Made by a program: the position numbers and the translations under genes. A stretch of 64,000 nt of DNA, from positions 58,592-122,591 of the forward strand of contig JBFMHF010000003.1 in assembly GCA_040752975.1 (NCBI GenBank), given 5' to 3'. Positions 23,712 to 32,428 of this stretch are shown here, piece by piece. The notes beneath the pieces are model-generated. The model saw nothing but the letters and a program-made list of their open reading frames with translations, was not told the origin of the DNA and did not search any database. The stretch's first letter is position 1. Every line of letters starts with the position of its first letter. This stretch comes from JADLDB01 sp040752975. Its GTDB lineage: Bacteria; Myxococcota; Myxococcia; Myxococcales; Myxococcaceae.

Positions 23712-23795
23712 GGGTGCTCTGAGGAGCCCTTCATCGGGTCCTCTGACACCCCCAGCGGCGCCGACTCATCGGCTGATCGGGTCCTCAGAGCACCC
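23712..23795. repeat. 14-bp perfect inverted repeat with a further direct copy, upstream of mreB
   Basis: GGGTGCTCTGAGGA at 23712-23725 is the exact reverse complement of TCCTCAGAGCACCC at 23782-23795. GGGTGCTCTGAGG also occurs at 23687-23699, and a diverged copy (GGGTCCTCTGAC) near 23736. The cluster lies in the 333-bp non-coding stretch (23642-23974) between the divergent TPR and mreB genes, which otherwise holds only the mreB promoter candidate. A regulator-binding region or a mobile repeat remnant are both possible. Confidence 0.7.
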
Positions 23796-23888
23796 CTGCG
23801 AGGCCTATTCGCCGCGGCCCCACGTGGATCAGCCCCCGCGCGGCCCGTCATCGTGCCGGCAAGCCCGTGATTCGCCTGAGCTTGTGCC

Positions 23889-23917
23889 TTGGCTCGGCGT
23901 TCGCACACGTGTATTGT
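23889..23917 (+). promoter_or_regulatory. Candidate sigma-70 promoter for mreB
   Basis: TTGGCT at 23889-23894 and TATTGT at 23912-23917 are separated by 17 bases, matching housekeeping promoter spacing. The -10 element would place the transcript start about 50 bases before the mreB ATG. The local dip in GC content (CACGTGTATTGTGATG) stands out against its surroundings. Read by eye only. Confidence 0.45.
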
Positions 23918-23974
23918 GATGTCACTGGAACTCCAGGCGGGGGGTCCAGCTCCTACCGAGCCATCGAGGGCCTC

Positions 23975-25009
23975 ATGTTCGACTGGTTGCACACGCTCTT
24001 CTCACGCGATCTCGCCATCGACCTCGGCACGGCGAACACGCTCATCTACGTGCGCGGCATGGGCATCGTGTCCAACGAGCCGTCGGTGGTGGCGGTGCAG
24101 CAGGACGCGCGGGGCGGCAAGAAGGTGCTGGCGGTGGGGAAGGAAGCGAAGGAGATGCTGGGCCGCACGCCCGGCAACATCGTCGCCATCCGTCCGATGA
24201 AGGACGGCGTCATCGCGGACTTCGAGATCACCGCGGCGATGCTGAAGTACTTCATCCAGCAGGCGCACCAGCGGAAGTTCAACGTCAAGCCGCGCATCGT
24301 CATCGGCATCCCGTCGGGCATCACCGAGGTGGAGCGCCGCGCGGTGCGTGAGGCGGCGGAGAACGCGGGCGCGCGCGAAGTGCACCTCATCGAGCAGCCA
24401 ATGGCGGCGGCCATCGGTGCGGGGCTGCCGGTGACGGAGCCGTCGGGGAACATGATCGTCGACATCGGCGGCGGCACCACCGACGTGGCCGTCATCTCGC
24501 TGGCGGGCATCGTCTACTCGAAGTCCGTGCGCATCGGCGGCGACAAGCTGGACGAGGCGATCATTCAGTACGTGAAGCGCAAGTACAACCTGCTCATCGG
24601 CGAGCGCACGGCCGAGCTCATCAAGATGGGCATCGGCACCGCGTACCCGACGGACGAGCAGATGAACATGGAGATCAAGGGCCGCGACCTGGTGGCCGGC
24701 GTCCCGCGCACGCTGTCCGTCACGTCCGATGAAATCCGCGACGCGCTGGCCGAGCCGGTCAACGGCATCGTCGAGGCGGTGAAGATGACGCTCGAGCGCA
24801 CGCCTCCCGAGCTGGCCGGCGACATCGCGGACCGCGGCATCGTGCTGGCCGGCGGCGGCGGGCTGCTGAAGAACCTCGACACGCTCTTGCGCGAAGAGAC
24901 GGGCCTGCCGGTCTTCCTCGCGGAGGATCCACTGTCGGCGGTGGTGATGGGCGCGGGCAAGGCGCTCGAGTCGCTGGACATGCTCAAGGCCGTGTCGACC
25001 CCCACCTGA
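23975..25009 (+). CDS. mreB: Rod shape-determining protein MreB
   Basis: A 344-residue bacterial actin, the usual MreB length. Hallmarks: DLAIDLGTANTLIYVRGMG (phosphate 1), MIVDIGGGTTDVAVISLAG (phosphate 2), PMAAAIGAGLPV, and the adenosine motif GIVLAGGGGLLKNLD. It forms filaments under the inner membrane that direct lateral wall synthesis, and in myxobacteria it is also linked to gliding motility (family knowledge). MreC/MreD genes do not follow, so this is a detached mreB. The ATG at 23975 (MFDWLHTLFSRD) gives the amphipathic N-terminal helix used for membrane binding. Confidence 0.97.
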   Translation: MFDWLHTLFSRDLAIDLGTANTLIYVRGMGIVSNEPSVVAVQQDARGGKKVLAVGKEAKEMLGRTPGNIVAIRPMKDGVIADFEITAAMLKYFIQQAHQRKFNVKPRIVIGIPSGITEVERRAVREAAENAGAREVHLIEQPMAAAIGAGLPVTEPSGNMIVDIGGGTTDVAVISLAGIVYSKSVRIGGDKLDEAIIQYVKRKYNLLIGERTAELIKMGIGTAYPTDEQMNMEIKGRDLVAGVPRTLSVTSDEIRDALAEPVNGIVEAVKMTLERTPPELAGDIADRGIVLAGGGGLLKNLDTLLREETGLPVFLAEDPLSAVVMGAGKALESLDMLKAVSTPT

Positions 25010-25028
25010 CGGGGTACGCTGCGCGGCC

Positions 25029-26549
25029 GTGCGAGTCTTCCTCTGGTGGTGTGCGCTGGCGTCGGTGGCCGCAGGGTGTAGCTGCTCTTCCCCGATGATG
25101 ATGGAGGACTCGGGCCCCCCGCCGATGCCGGACGCCAACGACGTGCGCGGCGACTTCGTCGACCGCTACCTCGTCAACGACGGTGGCCTGGTGCTGGTGC
25201 CACAGCAGCTCACCGGCCGAACCTTGAGCTTCTTCGTCGAAGAGGACGACGGGGGCTTCGACATCTACGGCGGCGTGGGCGCGGACGACGGCACCTTCTA
25301 CGTCATCGGCCTGCCCGAGGGGACGCGCTACACGCTGCAGCTGGGCAACGTGCGGGTGAACACCGACGCGCGCGTGCTGCACCTGGGCAGCAACTCCCTG
25401 GGACGCCCCGACACCTTCCAGGCCGACCGCAACGAGGGCCTCGCGCTGTACGCCTCCAACCTCTCGCCGTGGACCGAAGAGGACGAGGTGCAGGTGCACA
25501 GCTGGAACGCGGGCATCGGCTACTACTCCACCAGCACACAGAGCCCTCCCTTCGCGGCGGGCGCGCCGGACGCGGGCGACACGACGCTCGACGGCGGCGT
25601 GCTGGACTTCGAGGGCGAGGGCGTGCCCGAGGCGGCGCGCGGGGACGACCTCATGTTGCTGCAGCTCCACGGTGAGCGCAGCGACGCGGGGGTGCTGGTG
25701 AAGACGGCGGTGCGCGCGCTGCCGGCGTCCACCACGCTGATGATTGGGACGCCCACGCCGCTGGCCGGCGACTTCGTCACGCTGCCGCTCAAGGACGGAC
25801 GCTTCACGCTGAATGCGCCCGAGTTCACCCGGCACGGTGCGCTGGTGGGCCCCGGCGCGCAGCCCTTCGTCGCGCGCTTCCTCGTCGATGCGCACCCCGG
25901 CGCCTTCGGGCGCACCACGCACACCGGGGGCACGCCGGACCTCGCGGTGGTGGAGCTGCCCCCGGACGCGGGGCTGACGCCGTTGTCCTTCCAGTACGGC
26001 AACCCCTTCCCCTCGACGTGGACGCCCTTCGTCTCGGCCGGCGCGCTGTACGACCTGCAGTACACGGTGGCGCTCCCCGACGGCGGGACGAGCTTCGCGC
26101 GCTCCGAGCTGGGCTTCGTCTCGGTGGCGCTGTTGGAGGACGCGGCCGCGGCGGGCCCGGTGGCGCCGTTGGTGACGCCTCCGCGAGACGTGAAGCTGAA
26201 CGGCGAGCTCGCCGCCGTGCCGCTCACCGGCGTGTCGACGACGCCCGAGGTGTCGTGGACGGCGCCCGCCACCGGCACGGTGAAGCGCGTGGAGATAGAC
26301 GTGGTGAAGCTCGAGGCCACGATGATTGGCGGAACGCGTCGCGTCGCGGCCGGCACCCTTCGCGTGGTGGGGGCGGTCGACCACGTGCGGCTGCCGCCGG
26401 GCATGTTGAACCCGGGCGGCACGTACTACTTGCGGGTGACGGCGCTCTCCCTGCCCGACACGTACGACCCGACCTGGCCGTTGCTGGACGTCGGGCCGCC
26501 GGCGGGGGCGGCGTCGGCGTCCACCGCGGCCTTCACCACCCGGCCATGA
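25029..26549 (+). CDS. Large lipoprotein of unknown function
   Basis: A 506-residue protein starting at GTG, 19 bp after mreB. RVFLWWCALASVAAGCSCS is a lipoprotein signal with lipobox AAGC. Mature part is rich in Asp, Gly and Val with beta character and acidic patches (EEDDGGFDIYGGVGADDG), and the C-terminal third (APATGTVKRVEIDVVKLE) looks like a fibronectin/Ig-type fold. No enzyme motif seen. Its stop overlaps the next gene's ATG (ATGA). It begins a run of four closely linked plus-strand genes, possibly in one transcript with mreB. Confidence 0.85.
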   Translation: MRVFLWWCALASVAAGCSCSSPMMMEDSGPPPMPDANDVRGDFVDRYLVNDGGLVLVPQQLTGRTLSFFVEEDDGGFDIYGGVGADDGTFYVIGLPEGTRYTLQLGNVRVNTDARVLHLGSNSLGRPDTFQADRNEGLALYASNLSPWTEEDEVQVHSWNAGIGYYSTSTQSPPFAAGAPDAGDTTLDGGVLDFEGEGVPEAARGDDLMLLQLHGERSDAGVLVKTAVRALPASTTLMIGTPTPLAGDFVTLPLKDGRFTLNAPEFTRHGALVGPGAQPFVARFLVDAHPGAFGRTTHTGGTPDLAVVELPPDAGLTPLSFQYGNPFPSTWTPFVSAGALYDLQYTVALPDGGTSFARSELGFVSVALLEDAAAAGPVAPLVTPPRDVKLNGELAAVPLTGVSTTPEVSWTAPATGTVKRVEIDVVKLEATMIGGTRRVAAGTLRVVGAVDHVRLPPGMLNPGGTYYLRVTALSLPDTYDPTWPLLDVGPPAGAASASTAAFTTRP

Positions 26550-27283
26550 GGCGCTTCCCGAAGGAGCTGGCGTCACTCCTCTCTCGCGAGGGGCGCGCGG
26601 TGCTGCGCGGACGCCACCCGAAGCTGTCGGGCGTGCTGGCCACAGGCAAGTCGCGCTTCGTGGCTGCGGAAGGCCTCCTCGACGAGGCGAAGGCGCACGC
26701 CGCTGCGCAGCTGCTCGACCGAGCGCTGGGCGAGTCGCTCGCGCCGATGACGAAGGCGATTCCGCGGGAGGCGACGTGGGGGATGAAGGAGGCCTACACC
26801 GAGCTGCTCCCCAAGACGGTGCGCGTGCACACCGGCCTGGTGGACACGCCCGGCACGCAGGCACGCCGCCGCGCGCAGGAAATCGGCCTCATCGAGATGC
26901 TGCGCAGCCCGTCGATGCACGAGTTCGCAGAAGGGCTGTCCGGCTACCCGCTGCGCCGGCAGTGGGGCCTGCAGGTGCTCTGCTACGGGCCGAAGGACTA
27001 CTCCGGGCCGCACAACGACCACCACCCGGACGAGCCGCTGGGGAAGGACGGGTACACCGACCTCCACCTCACCTTCTGTACCCGGGGCGTGAAGCGCCAG
27101 CTCCTCGTCTACGAGCGTGACGGGCACTTCACCGAGCTCGCGGACGTGGCCACCGTCGGCGGGGTGACGTGCTACCGGCTGCCCTTCTGGCACTACACGA
27201 CGCCGCTGGAGCCGAGACGCGGTCACGAGGGCGCCGCCCGACGCTGGGTGCTGCTCTCGACGTTCCTCGACCGCTGGGGCTGA
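26546..27283 (+). CDS. Putative 2-oxoglutarate/Fe(II)-oxygenase-like protein
   Basis: A 245-residue soluble protein. The stretch YSGPHNDHHPDEP carries an HxD pair of the kind that binds iron in 2OG oxygenases, and LPFWHYTTPLEPRRGHEGAARRWVLLSTFLDRW near the end could hold the distal His and the Arg that binds 2-oxoglutarate. This assignment is an inference from spacing only. The ATG overlaps the upstream lipoprotein stop (ATGA), so the two are translationally coupled. No signal peptide. Confidence 0.8.
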   Translation: MRRFPKELASLLSREGRAVLRGRHPKLSGVLATGKSRFVAAEGLLDEAKAHAAAQLLDRALGESLAPMTKAIPREATWGMKEAYTELLPKTVRVHTGLVDTPGTQARRRAQEIGLIEMLRSPSMHEFAEGLSGYPLRRQWGLQVLCYGPKDYSGPHNDHHPDEPLGKDGYTDLHLTFCTRGVKRQLLVYERDGHFTELADVATVGGVTCYRLPFWHYTTPLEPRRGHEGAARRWVLLSTFLDRWG

Positions 27284-27372
27284 GGGCTTCAGTCAAGATG
27301 CAATTCGCCTTATCGCACCACGGCGCGCGGAGGTTGGACATCGCCCACCGGCAGCGCGATGCTGCGCAAACG

Positions 27373-27849
27373 ATGAAGTTGTCTCAGCTGTGCACCGCGT
27401 GCGGACTGTGCTGCGACGGCTCGCTCTTCCGCTTCGTGCCGGCGGACGAGGGCGAGCGCGAGAAATACGCGCGCCTGGGCTTGCCGTTGGTGCAGCAGTC
27501 GGGGTGCACGGCGATGGCGCTGCCCTGCCGGAGGCTGTCGGAGCGGAAATGTGGCGTGTACGAGGAGCGGCCGAGCACCTGCCGCGCGTACGTGTGCCGG
27601 CTGGGCGATGACTTGCAGCGGGGGAAGGTCGCCTTCGCGGAGGCGCTCGCGGTGGTGCGTGAAGCACAGCGGAGGATTGCGGCGCTCCAGGCGGCGTTTC
27701 CGGCCCCGGGGCCCGTGGTGCAGTCGGCCACCAGCGCCGCGCTACGCGGCGACCCTTCTCTCACCGACGTCGCCTACGAGCTCCTGTCGGACGTGCGCAC
27801 GTGGATAGACGAGCGAATGCACTGGCCGGACGACGGACAGCTGGCGTGA
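27373..27849 (+). CDS. YkgJ-family cysteine-cluster protein
   Basis: A 158-residue protein of the YkgJ/Fe-S cluster-binding family (UPF0153 type). The cysteine pattern is at the N-terminus: CTACGLCCDG, then SGCTAMALPCRRL, RKCGVYEERPSTCRAYVCR. These cysteines are thought to bind zinc or an Fe-S cluster; function is unknown in general. The ATG at 27373 (MKLSQLCTACG) is preferred to one 25 codons earlier because family members begin just before the first cysteine pair. Its stop overlaps the GTG of the next gene. Confidence 0.9.
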   Translation: MKLSQLCTACGLCCDGSLFRFVPADEGEREKYARLGLPLVQQSGCTAMALPCRRLSERKCGVYEERPSTCRAYVCRLGDDLQRGKVAFAEALAVVREAQRRIAALQAAFPAPGPVVQSATSAALRGDPSLTDVAYELLSDVRTWIDERMHWPDDGQLA

Positions 27850-28907
27850 AGCGGCGACGAAGGGCCTGTTTCTCGTGGCCCTCGCTCCGGGACCTGGGGT
27901 GGCTCTGCTTCGCCTGCGCCTGCGTCGCGACCGGGTTGCTCGAGCAGCGCCAGTTGCTGCTGGCGCTCTCGCTGCTGCCACTCGCGCTGGTGGGGCTGGG
28001 GCAGCTCGTCCTCAGGCGCGGCTGGCGAAGGAACGCTCGCCGCTGGATTCGCGCTGGGGAGCGCATCGGTTCACTCGTCGCTCCGGAACTCACCGCCACT
28101 CTGTCGCTCGAAGCTTCGCTGAAGTCAGCCTGGCCCGACGCGAGCGAATCGGCACTGCGGCGAGTCTCGACTTCGACAGACGCGCTGGCCACCAACGCGC
28201 GCATCAACGCGCTCATCTGGCGTGGCCGGTACCGCGACGCCGTGCGCGCCTTCCTGCAGAACAGGAGCCGCCTCTGTCCTCCTCCTCTGCGTGCGCTCGC
28301 TCACTGCAATGTGGCCGAGGCGCTCTACAACCTGGGCCGGTGGCGCAGAGCCCGACAGTTGGTCGACGCTGTCCTGAAGAACCCGGGCTGGCCCCCCGAC
28401 GAAGCGCAGTGGATCATCTGCGGGCTGAAGGCGCAGCGCGCGTGGATTGCTGCGCACGACGGAGACATCGCGCTCGGGCGCCAGTTGATGAGCGAGCTCG
28501 ACGAGAAGACCTTTCCCGAGGACTACCGGGCAGAGCTCTCCTTCACCTGCGCCGTGGTCGAATTGTCCGCAGGTGAGCCCGACACCGCCCAACGGCACCT
28601 GACCCACGCCAGGACATTGCTGGCTCGCGAATCCAGCAGGCGCAACGTGCTCTTCCTCGAGGCGCGCGTTGCGGCCCTCCGTGGCCGGCGGGACGAAGCC
28701 ATCTCGCTGTGCCGGCGCGCCAGTGAGTGCGCTTACCGGGGGCAAGGAGGCGACGGGCTGCTGCTCTGGGGAGACCTGCTCGCGGAGCACGGCGACCTCG
28801 CCGCTGCGCGACGGGCGTGGGGACTCGTGCTCGAGCGCGACCCAGAGAGCGAGTCCGCAGGGAAGGCCAGGGCGCGGCTGACACCTCCAGCTGAGCCCGC
28901 GCTGTGA
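27846..28907 (+). CDS. Membrane-anchored TPR-like protein
   Basis: A 353-residue protein with GTG start overlapping the preceding stop (GTGA). Two hydrophobic helices near the N-terminus (LGWLCFACACVATGLL and LLLALSLLPLALVGLGQLVL) are followed by about 300 residues of paired helices with TPR character (ALAHCNVAEALYNLGRWRRARQLVDAVL, LLLWGDLLAEHGDLAAARRAW). It may organise a protein complex at the membrane. It ends a run of plus-strand genes from mreB and is convergent with rtcA, 127 bp away. Confidence 0.85.
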   Translation: MKRRRRACFSWPSLRDLGWLCFACACVATGLLEQRQLLLALSLLPLALVGLGQLVLRRGWRRNARRWIRAGERIGSLVAPELTATLSLEASLKSAWPDASESALRRVSTSTDALATNARINALIWRGRYRDAVRAFLQNRSRLCPPPLRALAHCNVAEALYNLGRWRRARQLVDAVLKNPGWPPDEAQWIICGLKAQRAWIAAHDGDIALGRQLMSELDEKTFPEDYRAELSFTCAVVELSAGEPDTAQRHLTHARTLLARESSRRNVLFLEARVAALRGRRDEAISLCRRASECAYRGQGGDGLLLWGDLLAEHGDLAAARRAWGLVLERDPESESAGKARARLTPPAEPAL

Positions 28908-29034
28908 CGGCCGAGTGCATTCGACCCGGCGCATCGTCACGAGCAGGGAGGACTCCGCCAACGTCGCAGCTCCTCCGGCGAGGGCACTCCGAGGGTGTCG
29001 TCCCTCGTCCCGGCCGTGAAGACGAGCCGCGCCG

Positions 29035-30069
29035 TCAGGCTTCGCGCACCGCGACGCGCCGCCCGTCGACGTCCACCTTCACCGGGAGGAACTGCTCCAG
29101 CACCCGAGCGTGCGTGGTGAGGTGGTCCGTCACGCGCGCCGCAGTGAAGTGCGTCGGCCGCTTCGGACCCAGGCGCCCCGCCGCCGCCAGCGCCGCCGGG
29201 AAGAGGAGTTGATCGCCCAGGTGCGAGTCACAGTCGCCGCCGGTGCGGACCTCGGCGAGGAACGCCTTCGCCGCCTCCCCGCCCACCGCCTCCGCGGGCT
29301 TGCCGCGCTCGCCCAGCGCTGACGCGCCGAAGTGGCGCAGGCCCCGCTCACCCACCACCAGCACCGCCGAGCCCCGCGAGTGCTTCGTCTCGTACGCCTT
29401 CGCCTCCACGTCCACGCGCAAGCCTTCCGCCATCAGCTTCGCGCGCGCCGCCTCTGCCTGGCGGCTGGCGATGTGCACCGGAAGTCCGCCCACGATGGAG
29501 AAGACGCGCGCGGCTTCTCTGCCTTCCTCAGGGCGAGTGAGGGCGGTGGCCACCTCGCGCGGCGGGCCCACCTGCGCGTGCACCACGCCGCCACCCTGCG
29601 GGAAGAAGCCCGCCGCCTTGAGCCACACCTTCACGTCCAGCCCGTACACCGCCAGGAGCGGCGCCCACACCTCGGTGAGGTACTCGAAGACCGGGCTCAT
29701 CGAGACGTGGGTGCCACCGTGCAGCGACAGCGTCCCGCCGCCCGCGAGCGCCAGCGGGTACGCGAGGCATTGCAGGAGGAGCGACGTCGCGCCGGCCGTC
29801 CCCACATCCAATGAGAAGTCGCCGGGGCGCATCGGGCCGGGGTGGAACTCCACCGTGCTGCTCGCCAGTCTGGCGCCCTCCACCTTCGCGTGACCCACCT
29901 GCGCCGCCCCCAGCACGCACGAGAGGTGCTGCGCCTTGAGGCCCGGGGCCCGACGCTTCGCGCGCACGTGCTCCAATCGAAACGGGATGCCGGTGATGAG
30001 GGACAGCGAGAGCGCCGAGCGCAGGACCTGCCCGCCCCCTTCTCCTTCCCGGCCGTCCAACGTCACCAT
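29035..30069 (-). CDS. rtcA: RNA 3'-terminal phosphate cyclase RtcA
   Basis: A 344-residue enzyme that converts RNA 3'-phosphate ends to 2',3'-cyclic phosphates through an adenylated histidine. Family motifs: DGREGEGGGQVLRSALSLSLITG at the N-terminus, LDVGTAGATSLLLQ, GFFPQGGGVV, and the C-terminal CDSHLGDQLLFPAAL, whose His (residue 283) is the expected nucleotide acceptor. RtcA is usually paired with the ligase RtcB and regulator RtcR; neither is adjacent here. The ATG at 30069 matches the family start. Upstream is a 560-bp gene-free stretch shared with the divergent low-GC block. Confidence 0.96.
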   Translation of the reverse strand: MVTLDGREGEGGGQVLRSALSLSLITGIPFRLEHVRAKRRAPGLKAQHLSCVLGAAQVGHAKVEGARLASSTVEFHPGPMRPGDFSLDVGTAGATSLLLQCLAYPLALAGGGTLSLHGGTHVSMSPVFEYLTEVWAPLLAVYGLDVKVWLKAAGFFPQGGGVVHAQVGPPREVATALTRPEEGREAARVFSIVGGLPVHIASRQAEAARAKLMAEGLRVDVEAKAYETKHSRGSAVLVVGERGLRHFGASALGERGKPAEAVGGEAAKAFLAEVRTGGDCDSHLGDQLLFPAALAAAGRLGPKRPTHFTAARVTDHLTTHARVLEQFLPVKVDVDGRRVAVREA

Positions 30070-30633
30070 GCGCGCCTCCGGACGGCTCGCCGCCCAGCTC
30101 CTGACGCCGCACGGCGTAGCATGCCGTCTCGCGCTGACCGACCTCGACGCCAGGGCGGTCGGGGCACTGCGTCACGAGCGAAGAGTGTCGGATTCGCCCG
30201 TCCGAAAGCGCCAGCGTGCCCTCAAACGGCGACCGCGCGTTCCCCGCGAAGGTCGACACCGGACCGCGCCCCCCAGTGCCATGGCCGTCGAGGTCGCGGC
30301 AAGGCGTAACCGTTCCAGTTCCACAGCGGTGCGCGGCAGAGCGTGACTCCTCCTGCACCTCACTCGCGACACGAGGGCCGACGTGGCCGCCGCCGGCGGG
30401 CTCCACCAAGCGGCGTGCTCCGCAGCCGCTGAGTCCCCTGAATCTGGCCCGCGCGCGGCGGCGCAAATCTCCGGCTCCGCATGCCGTCGACGCGCACGTG
30501 GACACACCGGGCCCAGCAGGGTCACATCACACAGCGACATCCGCCATGACCAACAACAGAGCGCGGCGGGAGTTGCCCCCCCCCGAGGGCCCGACTTGAC
30601 TATGCACCCACCCATGCCCCAAACTTCATCTTA
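30070..30633. other. Gene-free stretch marking the left edge of the low-GC block
   Basis: No supportable gene on either strand. It contains a run of nine C at 30576-30584 and a TTGACT at 30596-30601 that has no acceptable -10 partner at 16-18 bases. GC content falls sharply near 30600, just before the ATG at 30634. Could hold the promoters of both rtcA and the divergent block, but I cannot define them. Confidence 0.5.
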
Positions 30634-30714
30634 ATGGATTTCACCCATAAGTCCTCTTCGGCGCTTGTCGCCTTGGTCGTCGCCCTGGCAAGCGCCGCTC
30701 CCTCGACGGCTTGA
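30634..30714 (+). CDS. 26-codon signal-peptide ORF ending in TGA, in frame with the metalloprotease
   Basis: ATG at 30634 encodes MDFTHKSSSALVALVVALASAAPSTA (shown here as the start MDFTHK, the hydrophobic core SSALVALVVALASAA and the tail PSTA), a textbook Sec signal peptide, then TGA at 30712-30714. The next codons in the same frame, GCG then GTG at 30718, run straight into the 567-codon metalloprotease frame. No good Shine-Dalgarno precedes it. The most likely explanation is a single nonsense change that cuts a secreted protein from its signal peptide; readthrough, recoding or a base-call error remain open. Confidence 0.75.
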   Translation: MDFTHKSSSALVALVVALASAAPSTA

Positions 30715-30717
30715 GCG

Positions 30718-32421
30718 GTGTGCGCCGACGGCGCCATCGGGGCTTGTGTTACATCCGCGGGCTGCCCCGGCCAGCGTGAGTGCATCGGAGGCCGTTTCAC
30801 AGCCTGCGAATGCGGCAGCCAGCGGTGCCCCACTCGATGCGGACGCCCCGCATGGATGGAAAATGGTCAATGCCTACCGCTGACCGAGGTTTGTAACGCG
30901 TGTGACGACGATGGCGACGGCTTGGTGGATGAGGGGCTCTCGTGTTCGCTGAACTTTGCTCAACACTGCACTCCAGGAACTTTCACTGTCGCGCTCTCTC
31001 ATAGGAGACTCCAGACGAACGCGAACTCCTTCAGGGATGCCTCCAACAGAAGCCACTATGCCAACAATCTGTTTTGGCGCGAGCGCATTATTGCAAATTC
31101 CGGCGTGCGCCGAATCGACCTCCACTCATCCGTTGTCGACCTCGACCCTGGCGATTCGCTCTGGCTTCGTAACGTACAGTCCGGCGCGCTTCATGTTGTC
31201 CAGTCCAGCAACATAGCTGCATCCAGTCACTATTTCTCAGGCGCTGGCGCTAGCGAACTTGAACTTGCCTTTGTTTCCGACCGAGCAGCGGGCACCTATG
31301 ACGGGTGGGACATCAACCAGCTTACAATCGACTGCGGTAGCCCAAGCGGCACCAGTATCCCGATTCTTCAGGAGGACGTCGACACCCAGGTGGTGCTTGG
31401 AGGCACTGACGACGCGGTCGTCCTGCGGATTCCGGCGACTGGCACAGCACTCTCTGTCTGGACAAGGGGCATGACGCCAACCCTTGACGTTGACCTTTAT
31501 GCAGGAATCGGAGCGCCGCCGACAAAGGCAACCCAGCGGTCTTCTCGACATCAGGGCACCTCGGATGAGTTCCTGGAGATTCCGTATGCCGGGTCTGATG
31601 TGTACATTGTTGCCCACTCCCGGTCCGGTCAAGGTATGGGTACACTGCGATTTGCGCGGGTGCACCCGAATGGAAACACATACACGTCAAACAACCCATT
31701 GCGCGTTGGCTTCTCGTTTTATCCAACCACGGACCAAGTTTTGCAGTTGCGCGAGGTCATGGCCGACTCGCAAAGAGCGTTGTTCGGTATGACTGAAGGC
31801 AGATTTCAGGTTCGGACTGTGGAGATCTACAGAGACGGACCGGATCTCTTCGGGGCGTGCAGGTGTGGATCGCACTACTGTAACGTCTGTCTTCGTGCGG
31901 AAGCGGGGCGATCTTATTGTACCATGGCTACCAAGGTCGTAACCCTCCTGGGGAACACTACTCACCCCAGCGGCGGATACCTGAATCCTGCTGCGCAACA
32001 GGGCGCCGCCGCCGTCGTTGCTCACGAATGGGGGCACTGCTTGTTGGGTCTTTGGGACGAGTACGTGGACCACAGCGCAGCACACACTGCGTGCCAGCAT
32101 AGTGACGACTTGTGCCTCGACTCTGCGATGGCGAGCGCGCATCTCATGTTCAATTTATGCAACGACTTCAGCCATGCTCGAGAGACGGGAGGTAGCCCGA
32201 CCCAAGTGGGCCACGTCTGCTCGTCCTGTCCGCCGCGGGCCCCTGGCTTCCCTGGGTGGGACACTTGCTACGATCAGTGCGCAGTGTGCGAAGCGGGGAC
32301 GACGTCAGCCTGGCATCAGGTCTTCGCTCAGGGCTTCGTCTATTCCTATCCGAACACATCGCAGAACATCGACCAGTACTTCGGCCACAGACAACTGCCC
32401 TTTTCCGTCCTACTGAGGTAG
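30718..32421 (+). CDS. CLCA-like zinc metalloprotease, apparently cut off from its signal peptide by TGA
   Basis: The 567-residue frame opens at GTG 30718, directly after the in-frame TGA. Its first 75 residues are cysteine-rich and end in CNACDDDGDGLVDEGLSC, a calcium-loop motif common in myxobacterial secreted proteins. A beta-rich middle follows, perhaps with a CUB- or pre-peptidase-like module near 215-310. The protease motif HEWGHCLLGLWDEY (residues 436-449) matches the HExxHxxxGxxD zinc pattern of CLCA proteins (HEWAH...GVFDEY). Many cysteines follow (CSSCPPRAPG, CYDQCAVC). All this needs an oxidising, extracellular setting, so without a signal peptide the product would probably not work. 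Codon use is richer in A/T than neighbours. First gene of a three-gene block. Confidence 0.8.
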   Translation: MCADGAIGACVTSAGCPGQRECIGGRFTACECGSQRCPTRCGRPAWMENGQCLPLTEVCNACDDDGDGLVDEGLSCSLNFAQHCTPGTFTVALSHRRLQTNANSFRDASNRSHYANNLFWRERIIANSGVRRIDLHSSVVDLDPGDSLWLRNVQSGALHVVQSSNIAASSHYFSGAGASELELAFVSDRAAGTYDGWDINQLTIDCGSPSGTSIPILQEDVDTQVVLGGTDDAVVLRIPATGTALSVWTRGMTPTLDVDLYAGIGAPPTKATQRSSRHQGTSDEFLEIPYAGSDVYIVAHSRSGQGMGTLRFARVHPNGNTYTSNNPLRVGFSFYPTTDQVLQLREVMADSQRALFGMTEGRFQVRTVEIYRDGPDLFGACRCGSHYCNVCLRAEAGRSYCTMATKVVTLLGNTTHPSGGYLNPAAQQGAAAVVAHEWGHCLLGLWDEYVDHSAAHTACQHSDDLCLDSAMASAHLMFNLCNDFSHARETGGSPTQVGHVCSSCPPRAPGFPGWDTCYDQCAVCEAGTTSAWHQVFAQGFVYSYPNTSQNIDQYFGHRQLPFSVLLR

Positions 32422-32428
32422 CACTACC

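Noticed and set aside
30596..30601. TTGACT as -35 element of the low-GC operon
   Set aside because: No acceptable -10 hexamer at 16-18 bases downstream.
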